From contig NC_057809.1 of assembly GCF_018294505.1 (NCBI RefSeq), positions 509,169,914 to 509,233,913 on the forward strand: 64,000 nucleotides of DNA. Reading direction: 5' to 3'. Under the pieces are notes generated by a model. The model ran no database searches. It was not told the DNA's origin and saw only the letters and a program-made list of their open reading frames with translations. The translations under genes and the position numbers were made by a program. This document shows, one piece after another, positions 12,034-23,200 of this stretch (positions are counted from its first letter, which is position 1; each line of letters starts with the position of its first letter). This DNA is from Triticum aestivum. Lineage: Eukaryota > Streptophyta > Magnoliopsida > Poales > Poaceae.

Positions 12034-15000
12034 ATGTCCATTGCGGGAGGCAAGTGGATGGCTTCCTCCGTTACGGAGGGACACATCAAGAAGCTGTGCA
12101 GAGCCGGATACTTAGCCGCGAATATCGCGCATCGGCTACCGGCTGCGGGGTAGATCGTCCCTACCCCTGAACCTCATGAGAGGGTAGTTTTCCTCCACCA
12201 CTTCCTCCGCAGACTGGGGTTTCCCCTCCATCCATCCGTCTGTGGTCTCATGTTCTACTACGGGCTAGACTTCCATGATCTGGCCTCGAACTTCATCCTC
12301 AACATTTCGGCGTTCATCGTCATGTGTGAGGCTTTCCTCCGCATCCGGCCCCACTTCGGCCTATGGTTAAAGACCTTCAATATCAAGCCGAAGGTGGTGG
12401 GAAGCCAACAAGCGGAATGTGGCGGAGCCATGGTGGGCAAGATGCCCAATGACACATGGCTTGAAGGCTCCTTCGTGGAGACCATAAAGGGGTGGCAATC
12501 CACGTGGTTCTACGTCACCAAGCCGCGCGACACCAACTGGGTGGTGGCCCCTGAGTTTTGATCTGGAATCCCCACGCGGCTCACCTCCTGGAAAGAGAAG
12601 GGCCTATCCTGGGGTTCATCGGTGGAGCTGGACGGACTCCAGAAATGTATCCGAAACATGGCGAGCAAGAAGCTCAAGCTTGTCAACATAGTCCAGGTCA
12701 TGCTCTTCCGCCAGATCCTCCCGTGTCAACAACGGGATTTCAACTTGTGGGAATTCGACCCGGCCCAGCACCAGACTCTGAGCGAGCTCTTCGATACGAT
12801 GCACAAGGACGTCTGGAGGGTGCTGATCAAGGGCGTCGAGGTCCCTCCCTCCCTCACCGAGGACCGTGGGCTAAGCGCGAAGCGTGCTTCGAATCCGGTA
12901 AGTTTTGTACATAGGGTATTCATTTCCCATAGCTTAAACGTGTGCGGGATCTGAGCTCCCCTGCCTTTGACAGGACTGGGTGGAGGCATCGGAGCAGATT
13001 AAATGTCCGGCCCCTCTGCCTAAAGACACCGCGGATGCTCTCCTGACGGAGATGCTAACTCCGGCTCCTTACGAGGTACCGGATAGGACCAAGAAGGCCC
13101 AGGGAACCCGAAAGAGTTCTCGACGCCAGGTGTTATCGGACTCATCGTCCGATAACTCCGCAATGCACTCCGCCCCCGAAGACGAGGAGGAAGATGAAGA
13201 CGCTCCCCCTCCAGTCGGGGGAGACAAGAAAAGGAAGGCCGCCCCAACCGGGGAGGCCGAAGGGTCCAAGAAGGGAAGGACTCTCCTTCCGGACTACTCC
13301 ACCACCGCCGCTGAAGGCGAAGACGAGTGGCTGCTCAGGGCCAAGCCCCTGGCGAAGTCGTAAGTATTCGGATGCCAGAGTAACTCATAGCATACCTTTG
13401 TCGCGCTGCTTCTCCTAACGCCGAATCATGATTATGCAGACCGCCACGGGCCCGTATCGACATATCGTCGGGCGGCTCCTTGGGCTCGTTGGATATGGAT
13501 AGCGATCCAGTTCCGACCGCCACCTCCCCTTGCCCAACGGACAATGCCGAGGTACTGTCCCGAGAGGTACTGGGTCAAGGGGAGACAGTTCCGGAGGCGC
13601 CTCAAGGTGACCTTCCGGACTCCAGGAGCAGAGGGGGTAAGGCTCCCGAGGGCTCCGAGTTCGGCCCTCAGCCGAACACTGCGCCAGAGCCTCCAGTGGT
13701 TTCGGACTCAGGCAGGCGGCCTCCTTCCAAGAGGGGCAAGATGCCCGTGCCGGTGACCTCTGTCCATCCAGAGGCACCGGGCAATCTGCTGGGAGCGCTT
13801 CCATCGACGAAGAGCACCGCACCATTATGAGTGCGGTGATCCAGAAGGTTCAGTCCACCAAGAGCGGACTGACTGAAGCCTGTGCCAGCCTTCTAACAGG
13901 CTTTGAGGTAAGTATTTGAAATATAAGAAAAATATTACCGCATAGACAGTAGCCCCTGATGCTCTGTTCGGTGTTCACAAAGAAAAGCCGAACAGAGGAT
14001 CAAACAATATCGCAGGAGTCTAATATAAGTATGTCTATATGCTTATGCAGGCTTCGCTGTTGGCCTCTGCCGCACTGAATGTGGAGGTCACCGCACTGAA
14101 GGAGGACCTTAAAGTGTCCAAGGACGAGCTCGGCCTTGCCAAGAGGCAGCTCAAGGAGAACAAAGGTAAGTGGTACCTAGTCCATGGATATGTATAAAGA
14201 GAATGCGATTGCAAAATGACAGGATCATCGTAAATTTGCCAGGGGCCACGACCGAGGTGGTGACCCTGAAGCAAGCGCTATCCGAGGCCGAAAACAAAGC
14301 GGCCAAGGAGCGCACCGAGCGGGAGAGGCATGAGGCTCGGGTGGGCGAGGTGCAGCAAGAGCTCTACGCTCTCGTGACGAAGCACGAGGCATTGAAGCTT
14401 GATTTGAAGACGCGAGAGTCCGAGCTTGCCGCGGCCCTCGAGAGCGCAAAGAGTGCCAGGGCCGAAGCCCAAAAGGCCCTCCAGGAGATTGATGCGATGA
14501 AGAAGATAGCAGCGGGTAAGGCATTCTATATGCAAAGCAAGCATGTGAAAGTGAATTACTTGTTACTTACCCGAATCCGGAGCTCTCCAGGAGCATTCGC
14601 ATATTTTCCCCGCAGCGTGTCGGATGCCACACAGTTTTACCACGCCGAGAAGGGAAGCTCAACGGAGAAGCTGTTCTGGTCTCAGTATACTGGGACCGAA
14701 CACCTGATGCCTCTGAGCGACCAGCTGAAGCAACTGGTCGAGCTGCACAAGGCGGCCGAACAGGCCATGAAGGGCTTTATAGTCCGGATGTGGCCTGGCG
14801 ATGCCCTTCCCAACAGCTACTTCGGCCTGGTGAGGCGGCTTGTGGATGCCTGCCCACGGCTTGAAGTCATCAAGCGGTCCATCTGCATCGAAGGTGCATG
14901 CCGGGCTTTCACCAGTGTGAAGGTGCAATGGGCCAAGATGGATGTCGTGAAGCTGGTGAAGTAAGGGCCGCCGCAGGGCAAGGAGCATCGCCACCCAGAT

Positions 15001-15075
15001 ATGTACTATGAGGGTGTCCTGAAGGGCGCTCGTCTTGTAGCGGACGAGTGTATGAAAGATATAATATTCGAGTAA
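12034..15075 (+). pseudogene. Antisense gene of element C, PF04195-like (putative gypsy-type transposon domain)
   Basis: Plus-strand gene lying antisense within C. Exons inferred from frame and GT-AG borders: 12034-12897, 12974-13359, 13440-13907, 14051-14165 and 14243-15075. Exon 1 holds the conserved domain (FYYGLDFHDLA, FLRIRPHFGLWLK). Exons 2-3 are acidic and Ser/Pro-rich with a basic GGDKKRKAA stretch. Exons 4-5 are coiled coil (Ala, Glu, Lys, Leu-rich), ending in a conserved helical region (WSQYTGTEHLMPLSDQLKQL). The function of these proteins is unknown. The copy is dead: TAG at 12151, TGA at 12559 and TAA at 14962 lie in frame, and a frameshift lies near 13800. The first two look like C-to-T changes in CAG and CGA codons. 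Exon 5 could contain another small intron after 14514; related copies seem to read through it. Confidence 0.7.
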
Positions 15076-16284
15076 ACTCGCTCGTGTATTCCTGTATTTA
15101 TGAAAACTTGTTCATATGCGCTATGCAACACTTGTTTGAATTTAAAATATTACCTTCTGTTCGACTGTTTATCAAATCTGAGAGATGGCTAGTCGTCGGC
15201 TTCTGCCCCCATGCCACGAGTGCTGGGGTGTTCGGGATAAACCTGAGCACTCTTGTTCCCATTGTTGGGTCCTTCGAGGGAGGTGCTCAGCACAACGAAC
15301 AGGGCAATCGGACTATAATGCGTTATCACTCTCACTTAGCCTTAGAATTCTATAATTTTAAATTTCGGCGAAGCCCCTAGTATTCGGAAGGCTAAATTCA
15401 GGGCACGATACACGCCTTAAGCCGGACAGGGCTGACTCCTCGCTCTAAGCGGCATAAGTCTTTAGGGACTCAAAAACCTCTCGAACAGCGACCAGTCTCT
15501 CGCGTTATCATGACAGTCAGTTTTAGCTTTCTCTACTGAGGTGCTTAGCCCAACAGAACCGGGGCACAATCGCAGTAGTTCTCCCAGTGCTACCTTAGCC
15601 GATATAGCAGAACGTAAGGTACCAAAACATGGGAGCTGAGCAAACCCAACTATTGACCCAACACATGATTCGGAGTTGATGCATATAATGCTATAAGTTC
15701 AGGGTGCCGCACTGTCGAAAGTGTTTGGACTTCTCATGCCGTATTATGGGGTATGCTTAAGCCCCTAGCGTATTGGCCGTACCAGAGTGTACGGGTGCTG
15801 GATGTCATGAATGAACATATATATATATAAAAGAAGAATGCAATAATAGTCTTAATGATATGCATTTTTTATTCAAAAAGGTGCATTAAAGAAGGATGAT
15901 ACAAGTAGTGCGATAAGCAAAAAGTAGGAATGTTTAACATGTCCCTTCCAAGGGCAAACTGAGGAATAGTATTAAAACAATATTTCACTCATTATCGTAA
16001 TCCACCTGGGAGTTCCGAGGTGTGACATAGCTTTCCGCCTCCTTGGTTGCTGCATCATGCATGTGTTCGGCAATCACGCTGCCGGACAGGGTTTTCAGAG
16101 ATTAAAGTCCTGAAAGAGAAAAATAACAAAGCGGGAAGCCCCTAGTGCGGTTTAAGCCGCGACTTGGGGTGTGCCGCCGTCGTGCCCCCCTCCCCGCCTG
16201 TGCCCATGGTATTTTTAATGCATAATTATGTACGCGTGGCACGGATTTTGCCGTTTGGCTGGGGCCGGGGTGGGGGCCGCATTG
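15076..16284. other. Non-coding spacer of element C between convergent genes
   Basis: This holds the shared 3' ends of the antisense gene (ending 15075) and gag-pro (ending 16285). I see no convincing domain on either strand. A short TA run occurs near 15818-15830. The place where RT, RNase H and integrase would be expected is occupied by this 1.2 kb, consistent with an old deletion of pol. Confidence 0.6.
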
Positions 16285-19200
16285 CTATGTGAGCTCGGGA
16301 CGTGCTAGGCGGTCCAGTTGCCGATTACTCCGGGCGCGCTTGAAGTTGTCTGGGTCCTTAATCGCCGAACTAGTGGATTGCCTGAAGAGGCTGCTTTGCG
16401 CTTCTGCTGCAAGGGCTGCAGTGTGCTCCTCTGTGCGGAGAGAGCGCTCTATGTTTCCATTGACTATGATGACCCCTTGAGGTCCTGGCATCTTGAGCTT
16501 GAGATATGCATAATGTGGTACCGCGTTGAATCTTGCAAATGCGGTTCGCCCGAGCAGTGCATGGTAGCCACTGCGGAACGGGACTATGTCGAAGATTAAC
16601 TCTTTGCTTCGGAAGCTATCCGGAGATCCGACGACCACTTCCAGTGTGACTGAGCCTGTGCAATGGGCCTCTACGCCTGGTGTGACGCCTTTAAAGGTCG
16701 TTTTAGTGGGTTTGATCCTTGAGGGGTCTATACCCATTTTGCGCACCGTGTCCTGATAAAGCAGGTTCAGGCTGCTGCCGCCGTCCATTAGGACTCGAGT
16801 GAGGTGAAATCCGTCAATGATTGGGTTGAGGACCAACACGGTGAATCCGCCATGACAGATACTAGTGGGGTGGTCCTTGCGGTCGAAGGTGATCGGACAG
16901 GAAGACCATGGGTTGAACTTTGGGGCGACTGGCTCCAATGCATATACGTCCCTAAGCGCACGCTTCTGCTCCCTCTTGGGGATGTGGGTTGCGTATATCA
17001 TGTTCATCATCCGCACTTGTGGGGGGAACCTCTTCTGTCCTCCGGTGTTCGGCTGCCGGGGCTCCTCTTCATCGTCGCTATGTGACCCCTTTTCTTTGTT
17101 TTCGGCATTTAACTTGCCGGCCTGCTTGACCACCCAACAGTCCCTGTTGGTGTGGTTGGCTGGCTTGTTGGGGGTGCAGTGTATTTGACACAAGCGATCG
17201 AGTATACGGTCCAAACTGGACGGGCCCGGAGTGCTTCTTTTGAATGGCTTTTTCCGCTGACCGGGTTTAGAGCCTTTGAATCCGGCATTGACTGTCGTAT
17301 CCTCAGTATTGTCGCTGTTACTGCGGTGCTTATGCCTGTTGCAACGTGACCTGACATTGCCGTCCTTGGTATCCGAAGTACCATGGTTCTTTGATATGTT
17401 ATTACTGCGAGCCAGCCAACTGTCTTCTCCAGCACAATAGCGGGTCATGAGTGTTGTGAGGGCTGCCATAGATTTCGGCTTTTCCTGACCAAGGTGCCGG
17501 GCTAACCACTCGTTGCGGATGTTGTGCTTGAAGGCTGCTAGGGCCTCTGCATCCGGACAGTCGACGATTTGATTTTTGTTTGTTAGGAACCGTGTCCAGA
17601 ATTGCCTGGCCGATTCCTCTGGCTGTTGAATTATGTGGCTCAAGTCATTGGCATCTGGTGATCGCACATAAGTGCCCTGAAAGTTGTCGAGGAATGCGGC
17701 TTCCAGAGCTTCCCAACAGCCAATGGACTCTGCTAGCAAGCTGTTGAGCTAATGTCGAGCTGGTCCTTTGAGTTTGAGTGGGAGGTATTTGATGGCGTGT
17801 AGGTCATCACCGCGGGCCATGTGAATGTGCAGGAGGAAATCCTCGATCCACACCACAGGATCTATTGTGCCGTCGTATGATTCTATATTTACGGGTTTGA
17901 AACCCTCTGGGATTTGATGATCCATCACTTCGTCTGTGAAGCATAAGGGGTGTGCAGCGCCTCTGTACTAGGCTATATCGCGACGCATCTCGAATGAGTC
18001 TTGCCCGCTGTGTTCGGCCCGGTCGGACTTACTTTTACTATATCCGGCGTGACGATTATCGTCTCGCATAATGGCGCGCCCTCGTGATCCGTAGATCGAT
18101 CTTGCATGTTTTGCTTTGTCCTCCAATACGTCTTGCAAGTCTGGCGTATTTCCCCCTGCCTTTTTATTGGAATGACATCGGGGTGCAGGCTGAGCTTTTG
18201 GCTGGAATGTCTCTCTGTCGCGGCCACGAGGTGGCCGATCAGCCGCGTCATACGTCGGGGATGTAGGTTTCGGTGCTTCCTCCTCCAGTCGGGGTAGCAA
18301 CCTGCACTTTGGGTAACTCTTGGAGGGGCGTTCGGGTTTGTACTCCTCGGCCGCCAGGACTTCAGTCCATCTGTCAGCTAGCATATCTTGATCAGCTTGA
18401 AGTTGCTTCTGCTTTTTCTTAAGGCCATTTGTCGTGGCTATAAGCCTGCGCTTGAAGCGCTCTTGTTCGATGGGATCCTCTGGCACGGCAAATTCGTCAT
18501 CGCCAAGGCTTGCCTCGTCTTCGAAGGGAGGCATGTAATTATCATCCTCCGCCTCTCCATCTGCCGCTCTCTCAGGAGAGCTGGCTCCTCCATCCTCCTT
18601 CTCTAAATCTTGCTGGAGGGGATTGTTGTTCTCTTCGGCACTGTCCGGAGTGCTATTATCTCCGGTGCCAGTATCACCACTTTTGCCTTGGCGGGACTTA
18701 GAGCGGCGCCGCTGATGCCAGCGCTTGGGTTGCTTCTTGGAGGGGTCATCCTCCGTTATCGCGTCGCCATTGCCTTCTTTGGGTGTGTCCACCATGTATA
18801 TATCGTATGATGAGGTGGCTGTCCAGTGCCCTCTGGGCAGTGATTCCTCTTCGACTCCCGCATCGTCGTCCATACCGTCGATGTCTTCGGAGTCGAAGTC
18901 GAGCATGTCGGTTAAGTCATCGACAATGGCTACTAAGTGGGTGGTGGGTGGGCAGCGAATTTCTTCGTCATCCGCATCCCAATCCTGCCGGACATAGTTC
19001 GGCCAGAACTCTCCTAACAAGGAGAGAGACCTTAATGAGTTCAGTATGTCGCCGAAAGGTTAGTGCTGAAAGATATCCGTGGAGGTGAACTCCATGATCG
19101 GCGCCCAGTTGGATTCAACAGGCACGGGCGCAGGCGGTTCGGAGTCCGTGGCCAGAGAAGGATCCGGCAATTTGGCAACACGGCTCCCGTGAAGGGTAAG

Positions 19201-19488
19201 GTCGATATTCGGCTCGATCGCCGCTGAGGGTACGGCCTCCGTGACGGGGTCCATCCACCCGTCCATGGATGGTGCAACTGGCTCTAAATTGAGGCTCGGA
19301 GTGGCTGCCGGTGTGATCTCCTGAATACGGTCCGATGATAGAGATAAATCGTACTCATCGTGACCGCGCGACGCACAAGGCAGGGGCTCGAATCCATCGA
19401 AGATCAGGTCTCCGCGGATGTCGGCCGTGCAGTTTAAGCTTCCAAACCTGACCTGGTGGCCAGGGGCGTAACCTTCGATCTGCTCCAA
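16285..19488 (-). pseudogene. Element C gag-protease (broken)
   Basis: One minus-strand frame encodes gag and an aspartic protease. The N-terminal ~500 residues are acidic, with a coiled-coil and basic segment (ERFKRRL, KKKQKQLQ). Next comes the capsid-like gag core (WEALEAAFLDNFQGTY, ESARQFWTRFL), then a Cys/His cluster (C-x3-C-x8-H-x4-C around DRLCQIHCTPNK), then a protease with DGGSSLNLLY and LLGRTAFARF. The frame ends at 16285 with no downstream polymerase. Three in-frame stops break it: 19060-19062, 17968-17970 (CAG-type site) and 17749-17751 (TGG to TAG). The true start may lie upstream of 19488. The DGGS protease variant is typical of Tat-type elements. Such proteins could supply particles only if intact. 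Confidence 0.75.
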
Positions 19489-19642
19489 ATGGCCAAGCGA
19501 GTTGGCCCCAGTGCGAAGCCGCCAAACACAAAGATCTGTCCGGGGAGAAAAGTCTCACCCTGGACTGCATCGCTATCGATGATCGTAGGATCCATCAAGC
19601 CTAACAGCGACGACACAGAAGAACTCTCAATGAAAGCACCAA

Positions 19643-20115
19643 TGTCGGTGTCAAAACCGGCGGATCTCGGGTAGCGGGTCCTGAACTGTGCGTCTAAGGC
19701 TGATGGTAACAGGAGGCAGGGGACACGATGTTTTACCCAGGTTCGGGCCCTCTTGATGGAGGTAAAACCCTACGTCCTTCTTGATTTATTCTTGATGATA
19801 TGAGTATTACAAGAGTTGATCTACCACGAGATCGGAGAGGCTAAACCCTAGAATCTAGCCTATGGTATGATTGTATGTTGTCCTACAGACTAAACCCCCC
19901 GGTTTATATAGACACCAGAAAGGGCTAGGGTTACACAAGGTCGGTTACAAAGGAGGAGATATATATATCCGTATTACCTAGCTTGCCTTCCACGCCAAGT
20001 AGAGTTCCATCCGGACACGAGACGAAGTCTTCAATCTTGTATCTTCATAGTCCAACAGTCCGGTCAAAGGATATAATCTGGCTATCCGGATACCCCCTAA
20101 TCCAGGGCTCTCTCA
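19643..20115 (-). repeat. Element C 5' LTR (473 bp)
   Basis: Bounded by TGTCGGTGTC at 19643 and CTCTCTCA at 20115. Because gag reads leftward from here and the TATA box is on the minus strand, this is the 5' LTR. Only one copy is in the window. The bases inside it (TTGGTGCTTTCATTGAGAG on the minus strand) occupy the primer-site position, but I cannot match them to a tRNA with confidence. Confidence 0.75.
19903..19910 (-). promoter_or_regulatory. TATA box in element C LTR
   Basis: Minus strand TATATAAA within GTCTATATAAACCGG is a near-perfect plant TATA box, about 260 bp before the end of the LTR, oriented to transcribe gag leftward. It supports the minus orientation of C. Confidence 0.65.
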
Positions 20116-20118
20116 AAG

Positions 20119-21323
20119 GCCAAGAAGAATCTCTATGTTGATGTATGCTCCATCGACACGGATGCTATGGAGAAGGACCCTGAGTACTTTGGCGAAGCCC
20201 TTCAGATGTGTTCTCAGCTGAACATTCTTAGGATCATGCAGTTCAACAAGGATTTTGATGCAGATTTGGTGGCTCAATTCTTTGCTATTGTTCATCTTGA
20301 ACTGATGCCGACAGGACTCTGACTTGGATGACCAATGGAAAATTGCTTTCCGTCAAGTGGCAGGCCTTCATGGAGTTACTTGATGTGGAAGATCACGGGC
20401 TTGAGACTCCAGTCGGCTTCCGCCTTCACTGCAATGCTACATCCACTCACAAGCAAGCCCTTTGGCCCTACTGTACTGTGAAGGTTAACCCAGTGACTAA
20501 GAAGGAAACCTATGAGCTGTCTGCCTATCTGGACATCCTTCATCGTGTCTTCCATGGGACTCTCTTCCCTCGCATCGGGAATCTGGATATGGTCCACTCC
20601 TATCTCGTGGACATGCTTCTTTTCTGCCAGCATGAGAAGGAAGCAAACACTAGAGAGAGCCTGGACATTTCTCATGTTATGTGGTCTGAACTTCTCTCTA
20701 CCATTTCTGAGCACAAGTGCCCGATATATGGTCCATTCATCATGAGGCTCATTGAGAAGGCATGTGCACGTGTCTATCCCAGAGTGATGTTGTTAACTGG
20801 AGACTTGGTTTCTCATGAGATCAAGCGTCTGAGGAAGAAGGACAATTGGGGCACCCGAGTGCCTAAACCCGGGGGCCCATCTACTGTTGCCGCTGCCATG
20901 GAGGCCGAGGGTGAGGCTGATGCTGATGCTGACGATGAGGACTATGAGCCGTCTGAGACAGAGCCCTCTTGGGCAAAGAAACTCAAGCACAAGATGAGGA
21001 AGCTCTTCTGCATGGAGTCACATGGCCAGTACATGACTCATGTGGCGGACAAGAAGGCCAGGGGCATCACAAGGAGCTCATGCGTCAGTTGGGTGCAACC
21101 GTTGTTAGTGGTTCTGAGGGACAGATCACTGGAGAGGAGGAATGGATTCACCAGCATTGCCCTTGGACCGATTCAGACGCCGAGCAGTTTCCGACCAACG
21201 ACGAAGATGCAGACGATCCCGCTGAGATGTGATGTTCAAGATCCTCATCTTGCCTTCACCTGGAGCCGTAGCGTTGCTCTTTGCCCTTTTGGTGTCTCGA
21301 TGCCAAAGGGGGAGAGAGTTTAG
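20119..21323 (+). pseudogene. Uncharacterised ORF of element G, broken
   Basis: The 5' part (20119 to about 20303) and the main frame (20328-21323, 331 residues) encode one protein separated by a frameshift near 20300. The product is helical with conserved Trp/Tyr patches (HKQALWPYCTVKVNP, ISHVMWSELL). It has an acidic run of Asp/Glu/Ala near residue 200 and a basic segment after it. From about residue 240 the frame probably shifts again, because the end is poorly protein-like. It resembles the uncharacterised plant transposon proteins found in large non-autonomous elements. I recognise no enzymatic motif, signal peptide or membrane segment. Its position just before the 3' LTR is where sireviruses often carry an extra or env-like ORF, but nothing here looks like an envelope protein. 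Confidence 0.55.
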
Positions 21324-21742
21324 GGATTTGTGTTGTTGCCGTGTTGCGAGTGTGTCTTTGTGTTGTCTTGTGTTTTCTCGTGGGTTTTCTCATTGTCTTT
21401 GCTTGGTTTGGTTTGGTGCCAGTGAGACCTAAGTTCTAGACATATGGTGTGAGACATATGCTACCCTATCGCTACCTTATTACTTGTCTATTCAGTACTG
21501 TAGTATCTTATGAGTTGCATGCTTATCCTGTTTTATACCCTGCTCTCATATATCCTGTGCTTAGAATTGTTGGACTATAAAATATAGGGGGAGTGTTGAT
21601 CCGAATGTGTGTGTCTTGCATTCAAAAGGCTCCACTAACTAGGTGCACACATTCGGGGGGAGCCCGTCTATATTTTGTAGTTCTAAGTATCCTTACTTTT
21701 ATATCTTTTCCTTGTGCAAATCCCTAGTTGTCATCAATCCAC

Positions 21743-21760
21743 CAAAAAGGGGGAGATTGT
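21743..21760 (+). other. Polypurine tract of element G
   Basis: CAAAAAGGGGGAGATTGT directly precedes the LTR start TGAGGCAT. Two similar tracts lie further upstream, AAAGGGGGAGAG near 21305 and TAGGGGGAGTG near 21586. Multiple tracts of this form are described for sireviruses. Confidence 0.75.
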
Positions 21761-22080
21761 TGAGGCATATCTCTCTCGATGTGGTTTTGGTGATTGATGA
21801 CAACGTGCTTGCGGACTAATCATGTGCTTTGAGCATTTCAGAGATTCATCCTTGGCACGAGACTATTTCTTCCCCTCGGAGTGTCATTCAAGATGGTGTA
21901 GCTCTTTCAGTTCTTTTTCGATGCACTAGTTGCGTAGAGGGCACCGTACTATCAAGAGGGGGTCCGCTTTGGTATTGCTTGGGTGGAATCAACACGTACA
22001 CATCCGCTTCTCACCCCCTAAGCCCTTCTGCTTCTTTGGAGAGATCTTCTCTCTTCTTGTGGGCTTTGTCTGGGTCCCAG

Positions 22081-22415
22081 CGGTAGTACCGTGGTACCCA
22101 GCGGTATTACCTCGGAGGGGTCACAAGCGGCAGTACCGCTGGTGACACCGCAGCAGTACTACCACTGGCTTGCCAGGTCCCTACCGCGTCGATTCGAGGG
22201 GTCTTTTTCTGTGTCAGATTGTGCGGTACCTCGCTGTGGCAGTAGTGCGGCAGTACCGCTCATTAGCGGCAGTACCGCCCTTCTTCCGCGGCAGTACCGC
22301 CCAGTTCCCTCTTTCCCTTTACCCTTCATTCTGCGCGGCAGTACCGCCGAAGGGAGTAGTAGTACCACTTAACCCAGCGGTAGTACCACTATCTCCCGCA
22401 GTAGTACCGCCCTCT
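22081..22415 (+). repeat. Cluster of GCGGYAGTACCGC palindromes in element G LTR
   Basis: About ten copies of the imperfect palindrome GCGG(C/T)AGTACCGC lie in 335 bp, for example near 22128, 22249, 22265, 22289, 22335, 22377 and 22397. The spacers between them are unrelated, so this is not a simple tandem array. The cluster ends about 45 bp upstream of the TATA box. See the findings. Confidence 0.8.
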
Positions 22416-22458
22416 GCGGGGTTGTTTAGTGGGGAAACTGTTGGATTGTTGCCCCCAC

Positions 22459-22466
22459 TATAAAAG
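22459..22466 (+). promoter_or_regulatory. TATA box in element G LTR
   Basis: TATAAAAG within CCCACTATAAAAGGGGG is a canonical plant TATA box on the plus strand, in keeping with the orientation of G. Confidence 0.65.
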
Positions 22467-23200
22467 GGGGTCACCTTCTTCCCCGTTGACTTACCTCTTC
22501 CCCCTCAAGCACCATTAATGCTCCAAGCTCCATTTTCGCCCGATCTATCTCTCTAGCCAATCAAACTTGTTGATTTGCTCGGGAGTGGTTGAGAAGGCCC
22601 CGATCTACACTTCCACCAAGAGATTTTCGATTCCCCCACCTATCCCTAGCAGATCTTGTTACTCTTGGGTGTTTGAGCACCCTAGACAGTTGAGGTCACC
22701 ATGGAGCCATAGTCCATTGTGGTGAAGCTTCATGGTATTGTTGGGAGCCTCCGATTAAGTTGTGGAGATTGCCCCAACCTTGTTTGTAAAGGTCCGGTTG
22801 CCGCCTTCAAGGGCACCAATAGTGGAATCATGGCATCTCGCATTGTGTGAGGGCGTGAGGAGAATACGGTGGCCCTAGTGGCTTCTTGGGGAGCATTGTG
22901 CCTCCATGCCGCTCTAACGGAGACGTACTTCCCCTCAAAAGGAAGGAACTTCGGTAACACATCCTCGTCTTCACCGGATCCACTCTTGGTTATCTCTTAC
23001 CTTTACTTGTGCAAGCTCATTAGTGTTACTTCTCTTGCTCGCTTGTTTGTTTATTGTTGTTGCATCATATAGGTTGCTCACCTAGTTGCACATCTAGACA
23101 GCCTACTTTGATGCAAAGTTTAATTCGGTAAAGAAAAGTTAAAAATTGGTAGTTGCCTATTCACCCCCCCCCCCTCTAGTCAACCATATCGATCCTTTCA

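Larger units (their letters stand above)
11835..20115 (-). mobile_element. Element C: gag-pro-only gypsy element with antisense gene
   Basis: The element runs on the minus strand from a 473-bp 5' LTR (19643-20115) through gag and protease (19488-16285). It has no reverse transcriptase, RNase H or integrase. On the opposite strand it carries a multi-exon gene with a PF04195-type domain (12034-15075), convergent with gag. Extra antisense ORFs near the 3' end are known in Tat-lineage gypsy elements, and the protease context MDGGSSLNLLY fits that lineage. The 3' LTR is not seen: it would lie left of element A, which interrupts C at 11834/11835. The right end is followed by AAGGC inside the ORF of element G, so C was inserted into G. 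It is probably non-autonomous, mobilised by a relative's enzymes. Confidence 0.75.
20116..23200 (+). mobile_element. Element G: non-autonomous sirevirus-like (Copia) LTR element, 3' part
   Basis: The 3' end of a plus-strand LTR retrotransposon: a broken ORF, several polypurine tracts, and a 1440-bp 3' LTR (TGAGGCAT...TCCTTTCA). The 5' part lies left of element C, which splits its ORF at 20115/20116. Repeated GGGGGAG tracts before the 3' LTR and clustered palindromes in the LTR are known features of sireviruses. The right end is followed by CTTGG and then by mid-protease sequence of Athila-1, so G was inserted into Athila-1. No polymerase is visible in this part. Confidence 0.65.
21761..23200 (+). 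repeat. Element G 3' LTR (1440 bp)
   Basis: Starts TGAGGCATATC right after the polypurine tract and ends GATCCTTTCA at the junction with Athila-1. It contains a TATA box (22459-22466), a cluster of short palindromes (22081-22415) and a run of C near 23164-23175. There is no gene in it. Confidence 0.75.

Noticed and set aside
20113..20295. Minus-strand 60-codon frame
   Set aside because: It is antisense to the clearly protein-like 5' part of the element G ORF and spans an element junction.
22081..22415. Repeated short motifs that might suggest a CRISPR-like array
   Set aside because: Spacing is irregular, the repeat is only 13 bp and palindromic, it lies in an LTR, and the genome is a plant's.
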